A stretch of DNA of 64,000 bases, taken from Dyadobacter soli (GTDB lineage: Bacteria; Bacteroidota; Bacteroidia; Cytophagales; Spirosomataceae). The translations under genes were made by a program, and so were the position numbers. The stretch is taken from positions 349,845 to 413,844 of the forward strand of contig NZ_FNAN01000005.1 in NCBI RefSeq assembly GCF_900101885.1. The letters run 5' to 3'. Shown here one piece after another: positions 51,538 to 60,429 of the stretch (positions are counted from its first letter, which is position 1; every line of letters begins with the position of its first letter). The notes below the pieces were generated by a model. It had not been told where the DNA came from, did not search any database, and saw nothing but the letters and a program-made list of their open reading frames with translations.

Positions 51538-52647
51538 ATGCGAGGACACCGTTTCACGAAATACATTCCGCCCGAGCAAGGGCCCAACAGCAAGTTCGAC
51601 CAGCTTTTTGATATATTTCAACAACTGCTGCTGATGACTTCGGGCGACGTTTCCGAGGCCATGTCGTGGCTCAGCCAGCTCGACCGCCAGTATAATCTCA
51701 CCAACGATTCCTACGGCATCGGCGATTTCTTCGACGACCTGAAAAAGAAAGGTTATGTGACCGAAGAGAAGCAGGAAGGGGAGAGCAGGCTCATTATGAC
51801 GCCCAAAGCCGAGAAAAGCATTCGCAAGAGTGCATTGGACGAGATTTTTGGTAAACTGAAAAGATCCAAATCCGGCGGAAACCACCACACGCCGCACCTT
51901 GGCGCGGGGGACGAGCTCACGAGCGATATCCGCGATTTCCAGTTCGGCGACACGCTGGACCAGATTTCCATGACCGAATCGATCAAGAATGCGCAGGTTA
52001 ACCACGGTATCGGTGATTTTATGCTGATGGAAAACGACCTGGAAGTAGTGGAGCGCGAGCAGAAAACTACTACCGCGACGGTCGTGATGATCGATATCAG
52101 CCATTCGATGATCCTCTACGGCGAGGACCGCATTACGCCTGCCAAAAAGGTAGCATTGGCACTCGCAGAGCTGATCAGAACGAAGTATCCCAAAGATTCA
52201 CTGGACATCATCGTTTTCGGTAACGACGCGTGGCAGATCCAGCTGAAAGACCTGCCTTACCTTGAAGTAGGACCTTACCATACCAATACCGTGGCCGGTT
52301 TGGAGCTAGCAATGGACATTCTGCGCCGCAAAAAGACGCGTAACAAGCAAATTTTCATGATCACCGACGGTAAGCCGACGTGCCTGAAAGAAGGTATCCG
52401 CTATTACAAAAACAGCTTCGGCCTCGACCGCAAGATCATCAACAAAACACTCACGTTAGCCGCGCAATGCCGCCGGCTTGACATTCCGGTAACGACCTTC
52501 ATGATCGCAACCGATCCTTACCTGAAACAATTCGTACAGAATTTCACCCAGGTCAACAATGGCCGTGCCTATTACAGCAACTTGCAGGGACTGGGAGGCT
52601 TTGTGCTGGAAGATTTTCAGCGGAACAGGCGGAAGAATGTCAAGTAG
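51538..52647 (+). CDS. VWA domain-containing protein
   Basis: 369 residues, no signal peptide. An N-terminal helical part (about 1-120) precedes the VWA domain at about 175-350 with the MIDAS motif DISHSM (DxSxS) and the second Asp in FMITDGKPT. Such proteins usually act with MoxR-type AAA ATPases, as in the magnesium chelatase-like pairs, but no AAA gene is adjacent. Its 3' end merges into the phased GTCA array. Function is unknown. Confidence 0.85.
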   Translation: MRGHRFTKYIPPEQGPNSKFDQLFDIFQQLLLMTSGDVSEAMSWLSQLDRQYNLTNDSYGIGDFFDDLKKKGYVTEEKQEGESRLIMTPKAEKSIRKSALDEIFGKLKRSKSGGNHHTPHLGAGDELTSDIRDFQFGDTLDQISMTESIKNAQVNHGIGDFMLMENDLEVVEREQKTTTATVVMIDISHSMILYGEDRITPAKKVALALAELIRTKYPKDSLDIIVFGNDAWQIQLKDLPYLEVGPYHTNTVAGLELAMDILRRKKTRNKQIFMITDGKPTCLKEGIRYYKNSFGLDRKIINKTLTLAAQCRRLDIPVTTFMIATDPYLKQFVQNFTQVNNGRAYYSNLQGLGGFVLEDFQRNRRKNVK

Positions 52648-52808
52648 GGTAGGTGTAGTCAAGTATAGTCAGGTGTGGTCAAGTATTGCGATAAATGGTC
52701 AGGGATGTCATGTATTGTCAGATATAGTCATTTGAGAAATTTTCATTTTCTCCTAACGACAGCTGACTATTCCTGACCAAAACCTGACTATTCATGACAA
52801 TACCTGAC
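52639..52808. repeat. Phased inverted GTCA/TGAC array
   Basis: GTCA starts at 52639, 52658, 52668, 52678, 52698, 52707, 52717 and 52727; TGAC starts at 52764, 52774, 52785, 52795 and 52805. Steps are 9-11 nt or about twice that. The two sets are inverted around an AT-rich centre (about 52732-52755), so the whole block can pair as an imperfect long hairpin between the convergent VWA and PIG-L genes. The first unit overlaps the end of the VWA gene. Confidence 0.8.
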
Positions 52809-52815
52809 AACGCCT

Positions 52816-55296
52816 TTACCGTTTCGCACCAACCGAAATCATATTCGCGAACAGCCGGTATGCGCCGGTGACGCCTGCGGGGAGCTCGCGGAAGAACGAG
52901 AGGCCGGTGTAGATGTAATGTCCCTTGCCATACTGCGCGTAAAGCGTGCTGCCTTCGCGGGCGGGTTCGTCCTTATCGTGGGCGGAAAATAGCGCTACGT
53001 AATTCTTTTTATCCCAATCCTGCGCGAAATACAGCCCGCGTTCCTGGATCCAGCCTTCGAAATCTTTCTGTGTGATTTTATTGGGGTAATTCAAAACAGG
53101 GTTTTCCGGTTGCAGGAATTGCATTTCCGCATCTTCTTCGGTTACACGCTCGCGTCCCAAAGAGATATCAAACGGCCCGATCTGCTTCACTTTCTGTCCG
53201 CCCGGAATGGTGTATTGCACCACCATCGTACCCCCGTTTTTGACATAATCCATCAGTTTTGCCTGGTAATTGTTCAGGTATGCCTCCGTGTTGTACGCAC
53301 GTACGCCCACGACAATCGCGTCATAAACATTCAGGTCTTTGGCAAGTGCCGCTTCGTTGAGCATGGTAACCTGGCAATCCATTTGACGTAATGCGGTAGG
53401 AACATCGTCTCCCGCACCGGCGATGTAGCCGATGTTTTTAGCGGCCACTTTTACATCGATTTTCGCAAGCCTGGCAGCGGATTCGGGAAAAAGTGTCTGA
53501 CTTGGAATGTGCTGGTAGGCAATCGTTTTTACCGATTTATCATAATTTTTACCGTCCACAATGGCCACTGCCTTGATCACAGCCTCCTGGTTACCCGTCG
53601 GCGGTGTGATGATGAACGAGAAATATTGCTGCTGGTATTTGTTGGTCAAATTGAATTCCGCGGATTCAGGTACCGCTTTCCAGCCCGCTGGAATCTCTGG
53701 TTTCAAGGTACCTTTCACATTGCTGCGCTGCGCTTCTACGATGATATTAACCGTTTTTGCTTCCATGGATGGGAATATGAAAACCGGCTCTGTAGTGGTA
53801 GTGGTAACGAGCGGACGGATCTCAAACGGCCGGTAAATCTCGCCTTCCGCCGGATCGACTGATTTATAAACCCAGGGTTTTTCAAATACAAATTCCTGCC
53901 CACCGATCTCGAATTTGTAGCTCGTCTTCGTTTCGGGGCGGTTTTCGGGATAGCCGATATCCTGCTGGTTATCGATCTGAAAAATGCCGCGTTCGATCGG
54001 CTTTTCCAGCCAGTAGGGCTGAGTGGTTTTGAGATTAGCCGGTAGCATCGCCTTTTTCTGGAATGCATTCATTTCATTTGCGTTCAATGCAAGGTTCAGG
54101 ACACTATCCGCCGATTTGCCCGTCCAGCGCATTGAAACGAGTTTTACCGGATAATCCGAGCGCTTCACAATGCCGATATTAATGCGCGCCTCGTCGCCTG
54201 CAACGCCCGAAAAATCGTTTGGATTAGTCTCAAACCAAAGCCCTGCGCATTGCTGGATCAGGTCTTTAAGCTCCTCTTTTTTAGCCTTAATATAAATGTT
54301 GCCCGTATCCAGCTTGTTCAGTTCCGCATTGATTTTCAATAGCTCCGGCAGGGATGCAGACGGCTTGTTCACGGAGTAATTCTTAATGGCGGCCGTAATG
54401 AGCGCATGCACTTTCTCGCTGCCTTTCACGCGTTTCCAGCTCACGTCAATGCCGTCGAAAAGGTTCTTTTGCGCGGGCGTACCCACCTTGTGCAGGAAGT
54501 AATCGATGCGCTCACCGCGTTGCGGGGCGCTGCCGAAGCCCTGGCTACGGTGCTGGCTGCGGCTCAATGCAGCAATTTCGGTGTAAGATTTACCTAAAAC
54601 CGGGTTATAACCACCAATTTCAATGGATATGAACGGGTTCTTCTCTTCGCTCGGGGCTTTGTTGGTGAAGCCGGGTGTGAATGTATTCCAAACGAGCCGT
54701 TTGGTCTGCCAGGTTTTGACAAATTTCAGCTGATCGGGGTAAGCTTTCGGGTCGGTGGCGAGGTTGAAACCTTCTTCGGCCAGATATGCCGAGGTCTGGT
54801 GATGGCCGTGGCCGGCGCGCGGATCGGGCGGGAAGCGGGTAATGATCACGTCGGGCTGGAACTTGCGGATCATCCACACCACATCGCCCAGCACCTTATC
54901 GCGGTCCCAGAATTGCAGCGTTTCGTCGCGGGTTTTGGAAAAACCGAAGTCGTAGGCTCTCGAAAAGAACTGTTGTGCACCGTCGATGCGCCTGGCAGCG
55001 AGTAGTTCCTGCGTGCGGATCACACCGATATTGTAGCCCTGCTCGGCGCCGATGAGGTTCTGGCCGCCGTCGCCGCGCGTGAGCGAGAGGTAGCCGGTAC
55101 GCACGAGCTGGTCTTTCGACAAATAGGAGAGCATCAGCGTGTTCTCATCGTCGGGGTGGGCGGCGATGTAGAGTACGGAGCCCAGTACATCGAGTTTTTT
55201 AATGTTTTGGAAAATTTCACTGGACGACAGCGCGGGTGTCTGTGCGAAAAGCCGGGTTGCAAACAGTACGAATGCGAGCGTAAAGAAACGATGCAT
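52816..55296 (-). CDS. PIG-L family deacetylase fused to a GATase-like domain
   Basis: 826 residues with a signal peptide ending at RLFAQ. The PIG-L zinc site is AAHPDDENTL near residue 48 and GHGHHQTSA near residue 165; RGDGGQN is another family mark. A beta-rich middle (about 330-620) is followed by a class-I-GATase-like fold with NVYDAIVVGVRAYNTEAYL and GGTMVVQYTIPGG (about 670-730). It would remove acetyl groups from N-acetyl sugars or related compounds outside the cytoplasm. Similar large secreted forms are common in Bacteroidota; the substrate is unknown. Confidence 0.88.
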   Translation of the reverse strand: MHRFFTLAFVLFATRLFAQTPALSSSEIFQNIKKLDVLGSVLYIAAHPDDENTLMLSYLSKDQLVRTGYLSLTRGDGGQNLIGAEQGYNIGVIRTQELLAARRIDGAQQFFSRAYDFGFSKTRDETLQFWDRDKVLGDVVWMIRKFQPDVIITRFPPDPRAGHGHHQTSAYLAEEGFNLATDPKAYPDQLKFVKTWQTKRLVWNTFTPGFTNKAPSEEKNPFISIEIGGYNPVLGKSYTEIAALSRSQHRSQGFGSAPQRGERIDYFLHKVGTPAQKNLFDGIDVSWKRVKGSEKVHALITAAIKNYSVNKPSASLPELLKINAELNKLDTGNIYIKAKKEELKDLIQQCAGLWFETNPNDFSGVAGDEARINIGIVKRSDYPVKLVSMRWTGKSADSVLNLALNANEMNAFQKKAMLPANLKTTQPYWLEKPIERGIFQIDNQQDIGYPENRPETKTSYKFEIGGQEFVFEKPWVYKSVDPAEGEIYRPFEIRPLVTTTTTEPVFIFPSMEAKTVNIIVEAQRSNVKGTLKPEIPAGWKAVPESAEFNLTNKYQQQYFSFIITPPTGNQEAVIKAVAIVDGKNYDKSVKTIAYQHIPSQTLFPESAARLAKIDVKVAAKNIGYIAGAGDDVPTALRQMDCQVTMLNEAALAKDLNVYDAIVVGVRAYNTEAYLNNYQAKLMDYVKNGGTMVVQYTIPGGQKVKQIGPFDISLGRERVTEEDAEMQFLQPENPVLNYPNKITQKDFEGWIQERGLYFAQDWDKKNYVALFSAHDKDEPAREGSTLYAQYGKGHYIYTGLSFFRELPAGVTGAYRLFANMISVGAKR

Positions 55297-55327
55297 AACG
55301 GGTTAAGGTGGTTGATTTAAGGGCTGG

Positions 55328-55954
55328 TCAAAGGGTCCAGGTCAGTACATAATCCTCAAATGTATCAAATTGGATCTGTATCGCTTCCGTGAGCTTACCT
55401 TTTTGCAGGTTAACCTCAAAATGGCCGTTTTGGTTGCCGGAAAATGCATTAATCGAGATATGTTTTTTCAAATCGATGGAAGCGTCGCCGGCATATTTGA
55501 ATACCGATTCCTTGGCAGACCAGATCACGTGCATTTGCACATTATCTTCGAGATTAGCCCATTGCAGCTCCCCGTCATTCAAAAAATAGAATGCCCCTTT
55601 TGAAATAGAAGGCTTCATCTGCTGAATATCGACGCCCACGGATGCGCCCTCGCGCAGGTATACGCACACGTATTCCCCCGAATGCGACATGGAAATTTCA
55701 ACAGCTGATCCGATGATATGCGGCTTGCGTTCCGGATCGTACCCGATCACCGCATTTTGGCCTGACATTTCTTTCAGTAACACCCTGCAAGCCAGCCATT
55801 CCTGTTTTCGCTTCTCCTTCGAAATGCCTTCAAAAGTGGCCATTTCAGGGGCCGTCAAATCCAGCATTGCGAGCAAATCTTCCCAAGGTTCCGCCATGCG
55901 CCAAATGCCCAGTTTCGATACCGGTGAAATGCTTTTTATAGAAACGATGCCCAT
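55328..55954 (-). CDS. 4'-phosphopantetheinyl transferase superfamily protein
   Basis: 208 residues. ASVGVDIQQM and WSAKESVFKYAGD are the Mg2+/CoA-binding signatures of Sfp-type transferases; EISMSHSGEYVCVYL is also conserved. It would load the phosphopantetheine arm onto acyl carrier proteins. Its place beside the pigment cluster suggests it primes the cluster's ACPs. It diverges from the plus-strand cluster genes. Confidence 0.9.
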   Translation of the reverse strand: MGIVSIKSISPVSKLGIWRMAEPWEDLLAMLDLTAPEMATFEGISKEKRKQEWLACRVLLKEMSGQNAVIGYDPERKPHIIGSAVEISMSHSGEYVCVYLREGASVGVDIQQMKPSISKGAFYFLNDGELQWANLEDNVQMHVIWSAKESVFKYAGDASIDLKKHISINAFSGNQNGHFEVNLQKGKLTEAIQIQFDTFEDYVLTWTL

Positions 55955-55961
55955 TTATTGC

Positions 55962-55969
55962 TAATTTTG
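55962..55969 (+). promoter_or_regulatory. -7 box for the pigment-cluster transcript
   Basis: TAATTTTG fits TAnnTTTG, 44 nt before the ATG at 56013. It lies in a 58-nt divergent gap that must also hold the PPTase promoter. Confidence 0.4.
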
Positions 55970-56012
55970 ATATCAGATGGAGCGTCCCTAATGCGCCTTT
56001 CTGCTGATTTTT

Positions 56013-57698
56013 ATGTGGCCCAAAAACAAAGTCCTGCGTTCCGCACTCAAAGTATTTGCTATTTTCTTTCTGGTTATCGGAATACTCTTCGGATTGTTCC
56101 TGTGGCGCATCCGCGTACCTAAGCCGGAGCTTGAAAGTACTAAAACTGTCGAAAGTTACAAACGCGAGAAAGTGGGGGAGAACCACTACCGCGTGGGCAA
56201 CAACTGGCTGCGGAAGAACAAGCACGGTATCTGGGAAATGTACCTGGAAGGCGCGCCGTACGAGCGGGGGGTCATTTACGGCATCCTCGCGCAGGAGTTG
56301 ATGGAAAAGCAGGAGGTACATTTTGTAGGTCAGATTAAGGAAATGATCCCGAGCGCGATGTTCCTGCAAGTGCTGAAAGGCTTTGTAGGCTGGTTCAACC
56401 GCGACATTTACAAATACATTCCCGAAGAAAACCAGCAGGAGATCTACGGCGTTTCGCAGTCGTTTTCGGATCAGTTCAATTACATAGGCCCGAAATATTA
56501 CCGCATTCTCAATTACCATGCGGCGCACGACATCGGCCACGCATTGACGGATCTGAATATGGTAGGCTGTACCTCGTTCGCCGTCAACCATTCGCTCACC
56601 AAGGACTCCACATTGCTCATTGCACGAAACTTCGATTTCTACATGGGCGATGCATTTGCCGAAGACAAGCTGATCGTCTTCATGAACCCCGACAAAGGCT
56701 ACAAATTCGCTTCCTACGCGTGGGCGGGGCTGACGGGCGTGGTTTCGGGGATTAATGAGAAAGGCATTACGGTGACTTTAAATGCTTCAAAATCAGATAT
56801 TCCGTTCGCCGCGAAAGAGCCTATCTCGATTTTGGCACGGGAAATACTCCAATATGCGGGTACCATCGAGGAAGCCCGGAAAATTGCTGCTAAAAGCGAG
56901 ACGTTCGTTTCGGAATCGTTGTTAATCGGCTCGGCTGCGGACGATAAGGCGGTGATCATCGAGAAATCGCCTCAGAAAATGGATATCTACGATTCCGGCA
57001 AAGATGCGCTGGTGTGCGCCAATCACTACCAAAGCAATGCATTCGTGAAAGATTCGGTGAATATCAATAATATCAAAGACACGGATTCAAAAGCTCGTTT
57101 TGACCGCATGACGCAGCTTATGGGCCGCGCTTACCCGATGGACGTGAACCAGGCCGCCGGCATTCTGCGTGATCAAAAGGGTGTGGATGATAAATTCATC
57201 GGTTACGGCAATTCCAAACTGCTCAACCAGCTCATCGCGCACCACGGCATTGTTTTCAAACCTGCTAAAAAGGAATTCTGGATTTCAGCGCCGCCGTACC
57301 AGCTCGGCGAGTTTGTAGGTTATGATTTAGATCAAATTTTTGCGCAAAAGGGTCATTTCGAATCATTTGACTCGCTGGGTATCGACCGCGATCCGTTCCT
57401 GGAATCGGCCGATTATAAAAAGTTTGAAGCATTTAAATCAGTGAGGCAGAAAATCACTAAATATGTGATGCTGGACACGCCGCTTTCGCTGACACCGCAG
57501 GACGAGCAGCATTTCATCTCGAACAATGCGCAGAGTTACCTTCCGTACTTTTTCCTCGGCGAGTATCATCAGAAGAAAGGCGATTTCAGCAAAGCGATCG
57601 GCTATTACGAGCAGGCGTTGCAACACGAAGTTTCTTCCCTGAATGAGGAAAATTCGATCCGGGAACGCATTGCCGAAAGCAAGCAGGGCAAACATTAA
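56013..57698 (+). CDS. C45-family autoproteolytic acyltransferase/hydrolase
   Basis: 561 residues. An N-terminal membrane anchor (LRSALKVFAIFFLVIGILFGLFL trimmed: residues about 8-31) precedes an Ntn-hydrolase domain of the acyl-CoA:6-APA acyltransferase type. The expected self-cleavage nucleophile is Cys186 in NMVGCTSFAVN, followed by LIARNFDFYMGDAF. A C-terminal helical tail of about 100 residues looks TPR-like (YFLGEYHQKKGDFSKAIGYYEQAL). Genes of this family occur in flexirubin-type clusters; a role in acyl transfer or product release is likely but not shown. Confidence 0.85.
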   Translation: MWPKNKVLRSALKVFAIFFLVIGILFGLFLWRIRVPKPELESTKTVESYKREKVGENHYRVGNNWLRKNKHGIWEMYLEGAPYERGVIYGILAQELMEKQEVHFVGQIKEMIPSAMFLQVLKGFVGWFNRDIYKYIPEENQQEIYGVSQSFSDQFNYIGPKYYRILNYHAAHDIGHALTDLNMVGCTSFAVNHSLTKDSTLLIARNFDFYMGDAFAEDKLIVFMNPDKGYKFASYAWAGLTGVVSGINEKGITVTLNASKSDIPFAAKEPISILAREILQYAGTIEEARKIAAKSETFVSESLLIGSAADDKAVIIEKSPQKMDIYDSGKDALVCANHYQSNAFVKDSVNINNIKDTDSKARFDRMTQLMGRAYPMDVNQAAGILRDQKGVDDKFIGYGNSKLLNQLIAHHGIVFKPAKKEFWISAPPYQLGEFVGYDLDQIFAQKGHFESFDSLGIDRDPFLESADYKKFEAFKSVRQKITKYVMLDTPLSLTPQDEQHFISNNAQSYLPYFFLGEYHQKKGDFSKAIGYYEQALQHEVSSLNEENSIRERIAESKQGKH

Positions 57699-57734
57699 TG
57701 CCTTATTGATATTCCATACCAACCTTTGAATGCC

Positions 57735-58985
57735 ATGAGTCCCGAAACACAGCAGCCCGCATTGCAGCAGCTCTTGTTGCACGTGTCGAACTATTCGAAT
57801 TATTATAAGCGCATTTTCCACGAGCATAACATCAATGTAGACGCGATCAAAACCGCTGCCGACCTGGCGCAGTTGCCGTTTACGACCAAAGACGACCTCG
57901 CGCAATACAACGACGATTTCCTGTGCGTGCCCAAAAGCCGCATTACCGATTTCGTGACCACTTCGGGCACGTTGAGCGACCCGGTGGCTTTCTACCTCAC
58001 CGATTCGGATGTGGAAAGACTGGCGACCAATGAAGCAGCCTCATTTCAATGCGCGGACGGCTCTGAAAACGATATTTATCAATTAATGACGACGATCGAC
58101 CGCCGTTTTATGGCCGGTCTCGCGTACTGGATGGGTGCGCGCAAAATGGGTGCGGGCATGATCCGCGTGGGCCCGGGAGCGCCTTTCCTGCAATGGGAGT
58201 CGATCCAGCGGTTTTCGCCGACGGTAATTATTGCGATCCCCTCATTTATCCCGCGGCTGATCGATTATGCGATTGCCAATGAAATCGATTTCGCCGCTTC
58301 GAGCATCAAGTCGATCATTTGCATCGGCGAACCTATCCGGAATCCTGATTTTACTTATAATGAATTAGGTAAGCGCATTACTTCACAATGGGACGTGAAA
58401 CTGTATTCGACCTACGCTTCTACCGAAATGGGTGCGGCATTTACCGAATGCGGCGAAGGCAAAGGCGGGCATTTAAATCCGGATTTACTCATCCTGGAAG
58501 TGGTCGATGACGAAGGTAATGCGGTGAAAGACGGCGAACTGGGAGAGGTGGTAGTAACCACGCTTGGTGTAGAGGGTATGCCGCTGCTGCGCTACAAAAC
58601 CGGCGACCTTTGCAATGTGTATTACGAGCCTTGCACCTGCGGGCGCACGAGCCCACGCCTGGGCCCGGTCGTGGGCAGGAAGCAGCAGATGATCAAATTC
58701 AAAGGCACGACCATCTTCCCACCGGCGCTTTTCGATGTGCTGGATGCCGTGAAGGAAATCGATTTGTACCAGGTAGTCGTATCTAAAAACGAGTTCAGAA
58801 ACGACGAGATTACCGTAGTGTTACCGATGCAATTGCAGACTTCCGCATTCAAGGAAACCATGCATTCTTTGTTCAAATCGAGGCTCCGTGTGTCGCCTGC
58901 ATTAACTTTCGTAACCGCTGACGAACTAACTTTCCGGATCTACAAGCAGGAGAAGCGCAAACCTGAAAAATTGATCTATATTTGA
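57735..58985 (+). CDS. Phenylacetate-CoA-ligase-like adenylating enzyme
   Basis: 416 residues from the ATG at 57735; a TTG three codons upstream is possible. The AMP-binding motif TTSGTLSDPVAFY, the YSTYASTEMGAAF motif and RYKTGDLC, with a Cys-rich CNVYYEPCTCGRTSPRLG loop, are those of phenylacetate-CoA ligase relatives. In flexirubin biosynthesis an aryl acid such as 4-coumarate must be activated as the starter; this enzyme is a good candidate. It follows the C45 gene by 36 nt. Confidence 0.85.
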   Translation: MSPETQQPALQQLLLHVSNYSNYYKRIFHEHNINVDAIKTAADLAQLPFTTKDDLAQYNDDFLCVPKSRITDFVTTSGTLSDPVAFYLTDSDVERLATNEAASFQCADGSENDIYQLMTTIDRRFMAGLAYWMGARKMGAGMIRVGPGAPFLQWESIQRFSPTVIIAIPSFIPRLIDYAIANEIDFAASSIKSIICIGEPIRNPDFTYNELGKRITSQWDVKLYSTYASTEMGAAFTECGEGKGGHLNPDLLILEVVDDEGNAVKDGELGEVVVTTLGVEGMPLLRYKTGDLCNVYYEPCTCGRTSPRLGPVVGRKQQMIKFKGTTIFPPALFDVLDAVKEIDLYQVVVSKNEFRNDEITVVLPMQLQTSAFKETMHSLFKSRLRVSPALTFVTADELTFRIYKQEKRKPEKLIYI

Positions 58986-59018
58986 ACCCTCTGTTACCAT
59001 AAAAATAAAATTACTGTC

Positions 59019-59633
59019 ATGAAAAAGTTCATTTACGCGTCTGCAATGGCCATTTCGTTCCTCGCCGCAGATGCAGCCGTTGCCCAGCGCGTCGATCTCC
59101 GCTCAGGGGATGTGAGTGTGTTGTCGGGGCAAAAAACCGTCAATGTAGAATACGATTATTCGGAGTTTGGTGTAGGTAAATTTGCTACCGAGCAGGAGTA
59201 CCTCGATAAGAAATCGGCCGAGTACAATGCGAAGGAAGCCGGCAAAGGCGATACCTGGAAAAAGGCCTGGGTTGAAGACCGCAAGGCACGTTACGAGCCG
59301 AAGTTCGAAGAGCTGTTCAACAAAGGCTTGGCCGACAAAGGCATTACCGCTGTAACGGCCCGCCCCGATGCGCAGTATACCCTTATTGTGAAGACCAAAT
59401 TCGTCGAGCCCGGTTTCAACGTGGGCGTAATGCGCAAGAATGCATATGTGGATTTCGAGGTCGATCTCGTAGAATCTGCCAACAAATCGAATAAAGTTGC
59501 TGAAATCGGCATGAGAAATGTTCCGGGCGGCCAGTTCGGCGGTTTCGACTTCGATACCGGGGTGCGCATTGCAGAATCTTACGCGAAAGCGGGCAAATCC
59601 CTGGCGGCGTTCGTGGATAAAAAACTGAAATAA
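59019..59633 (+). CDS. Secreted protein of unknown function
   Basis: 204 residues with a signal peptide ending at AAVAQ. The mature part has VNVEYDYSEFGVGKFATEQ, a Lys/Glu/Asp-rich helix around residues 60-110 and ARPDAQYTLIVKTKFVEPGFNVG. No family recognised. It lies between the ligase and another secreted protein, in the same direction, so it is probably part of the pigment-cluster transcript. Confidence 0.75.
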   Translation: MKKFIYASAMAISFLAADAAVAQRVDLRSGDVSVLSGQKTVNVEYDYSEFGVGKFATEQEYLDKKSAEYNAKEAGKGDTWKKAWVEDRKARYEPKFEELFNKGLADKGITAVTARPDAQYTLIVKTKFVEPGFNVGVMRKNAYVDFEVDLVESANKSNKVAEIGMRNVPGGQFGGFDFDTGVRIAESYAKAGKSLAAFVDKKLK

Positions 59634-59660
59634 ATCAACCGTTCCTAATTACTCGAAGTT

Positions 59661-60293
59661 ATGAAAAAGCTGTTACTCATCGCATTCGTGTTGTTCAATG
59701 CCGCTTTGGTTAAGGCCGACAACACCATGGCCGACCTCGTTGCGGGCAAAACCAGGCTGGTTTTCCTGGGCCTCGATTTTACGCAGGCCAAATACATTGG
59801 CAAAGTAGGTTTCACCGATGCGCAGGCGATTCAAAACCAGCACATCGTAAGTTGGAACAACCTGATCGAACTCGAACCGAAGAAGTTTTCGCTGCAAAAG
59901 GCATTCAACCTCAAAGACGACCAGTACAAGTCGAAAGTGGAAGATATGGTGACGCTGAATAAAGCGGTGAATGTGGAGAAAAACATTACCGACGACGAGT
60001 ACAGCATTACCGAAGACCAGGTGAAGAAATCCGTTGCCAAATATTCACTCAGTGAAAAAGACGGCATTGGCGTGGTGTATGTGGTGGAAAGCCTCAACAA
60101 AAACGCTGAAAAGCTGATTGTGTGGGTAACATTCATCGATCTGGCCACTAAAAAAGTGATTCATACCGAAAAAGTGGAAGGCAAAGCTGGTGGTTTCGGG
60201 TTCCGCAACTACTGGGCCGGCGGCGTTTACAAGATCAACCAGGAGATCGACAAGAGCCTTTACAAAAAGTGGAGCAAATCATTCAAAGCTTAA
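59661..60293 (+). CDS. Secreted protein of unknown function
   Basis: 210 residues with a signal peptide ending at LVKA. The mature domain contains TRLVFLGLDFTQAKYIGKVG and, near the C-terminus, GFGFRNYWAGGVYKINQEI. Length and spacing (27 nt after the previous gene) suggest joint expression with the upstream secreted protein. I do not recognise the family. Confidence 0.75.
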   Translation: MKKLLLIAFVLFNAALVKADNTMADLVAGKTRLVFLGLDFTQAKYIGKVGFTDAQAIQNQHIVSWNNLIELEPKKFSLQKAFNLKDDQYKSKVEDMVTLNKAVNVEKNITDDEYSITEDQVKKSVAKYSLSEKDGIGVVYVVESLNKNAEKLIVWVTFIDLATKKVIHTEKVEGKAGGFGFRNYWAGGVYKINQEIDKSLYKKWSKSFKA

Positions 60294-60356
60294 AAAGTAA
60301 ATAGAATTGTTTATTTTTAAAGCTCAGATAAGTTACCGATACCATATCATTCTTTT

Positions 60357-60404
60357 GTAAGCTGTGATCTGTTTGCCTGAGTCTGGTGAACGTTCACAGC
60401 TTAC
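60357..60404. repeat. Inverted repeat in a 136-nt gap
   Basis: Perfect 11-bp arms gtaagctgtga (60357-60367) and tcacagcttac (60394-60404) around a 26-nt spacer. The left arm region, taagctgtgatctgtttgc, matches 1000-1018 at 17 of 19 positions. It may be a weak terminator or part of a dispersed repeat. Confidence 0.65.
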
Positions 60405-60429
60405 TGTTTAAAACCACTAACCCGTTATC

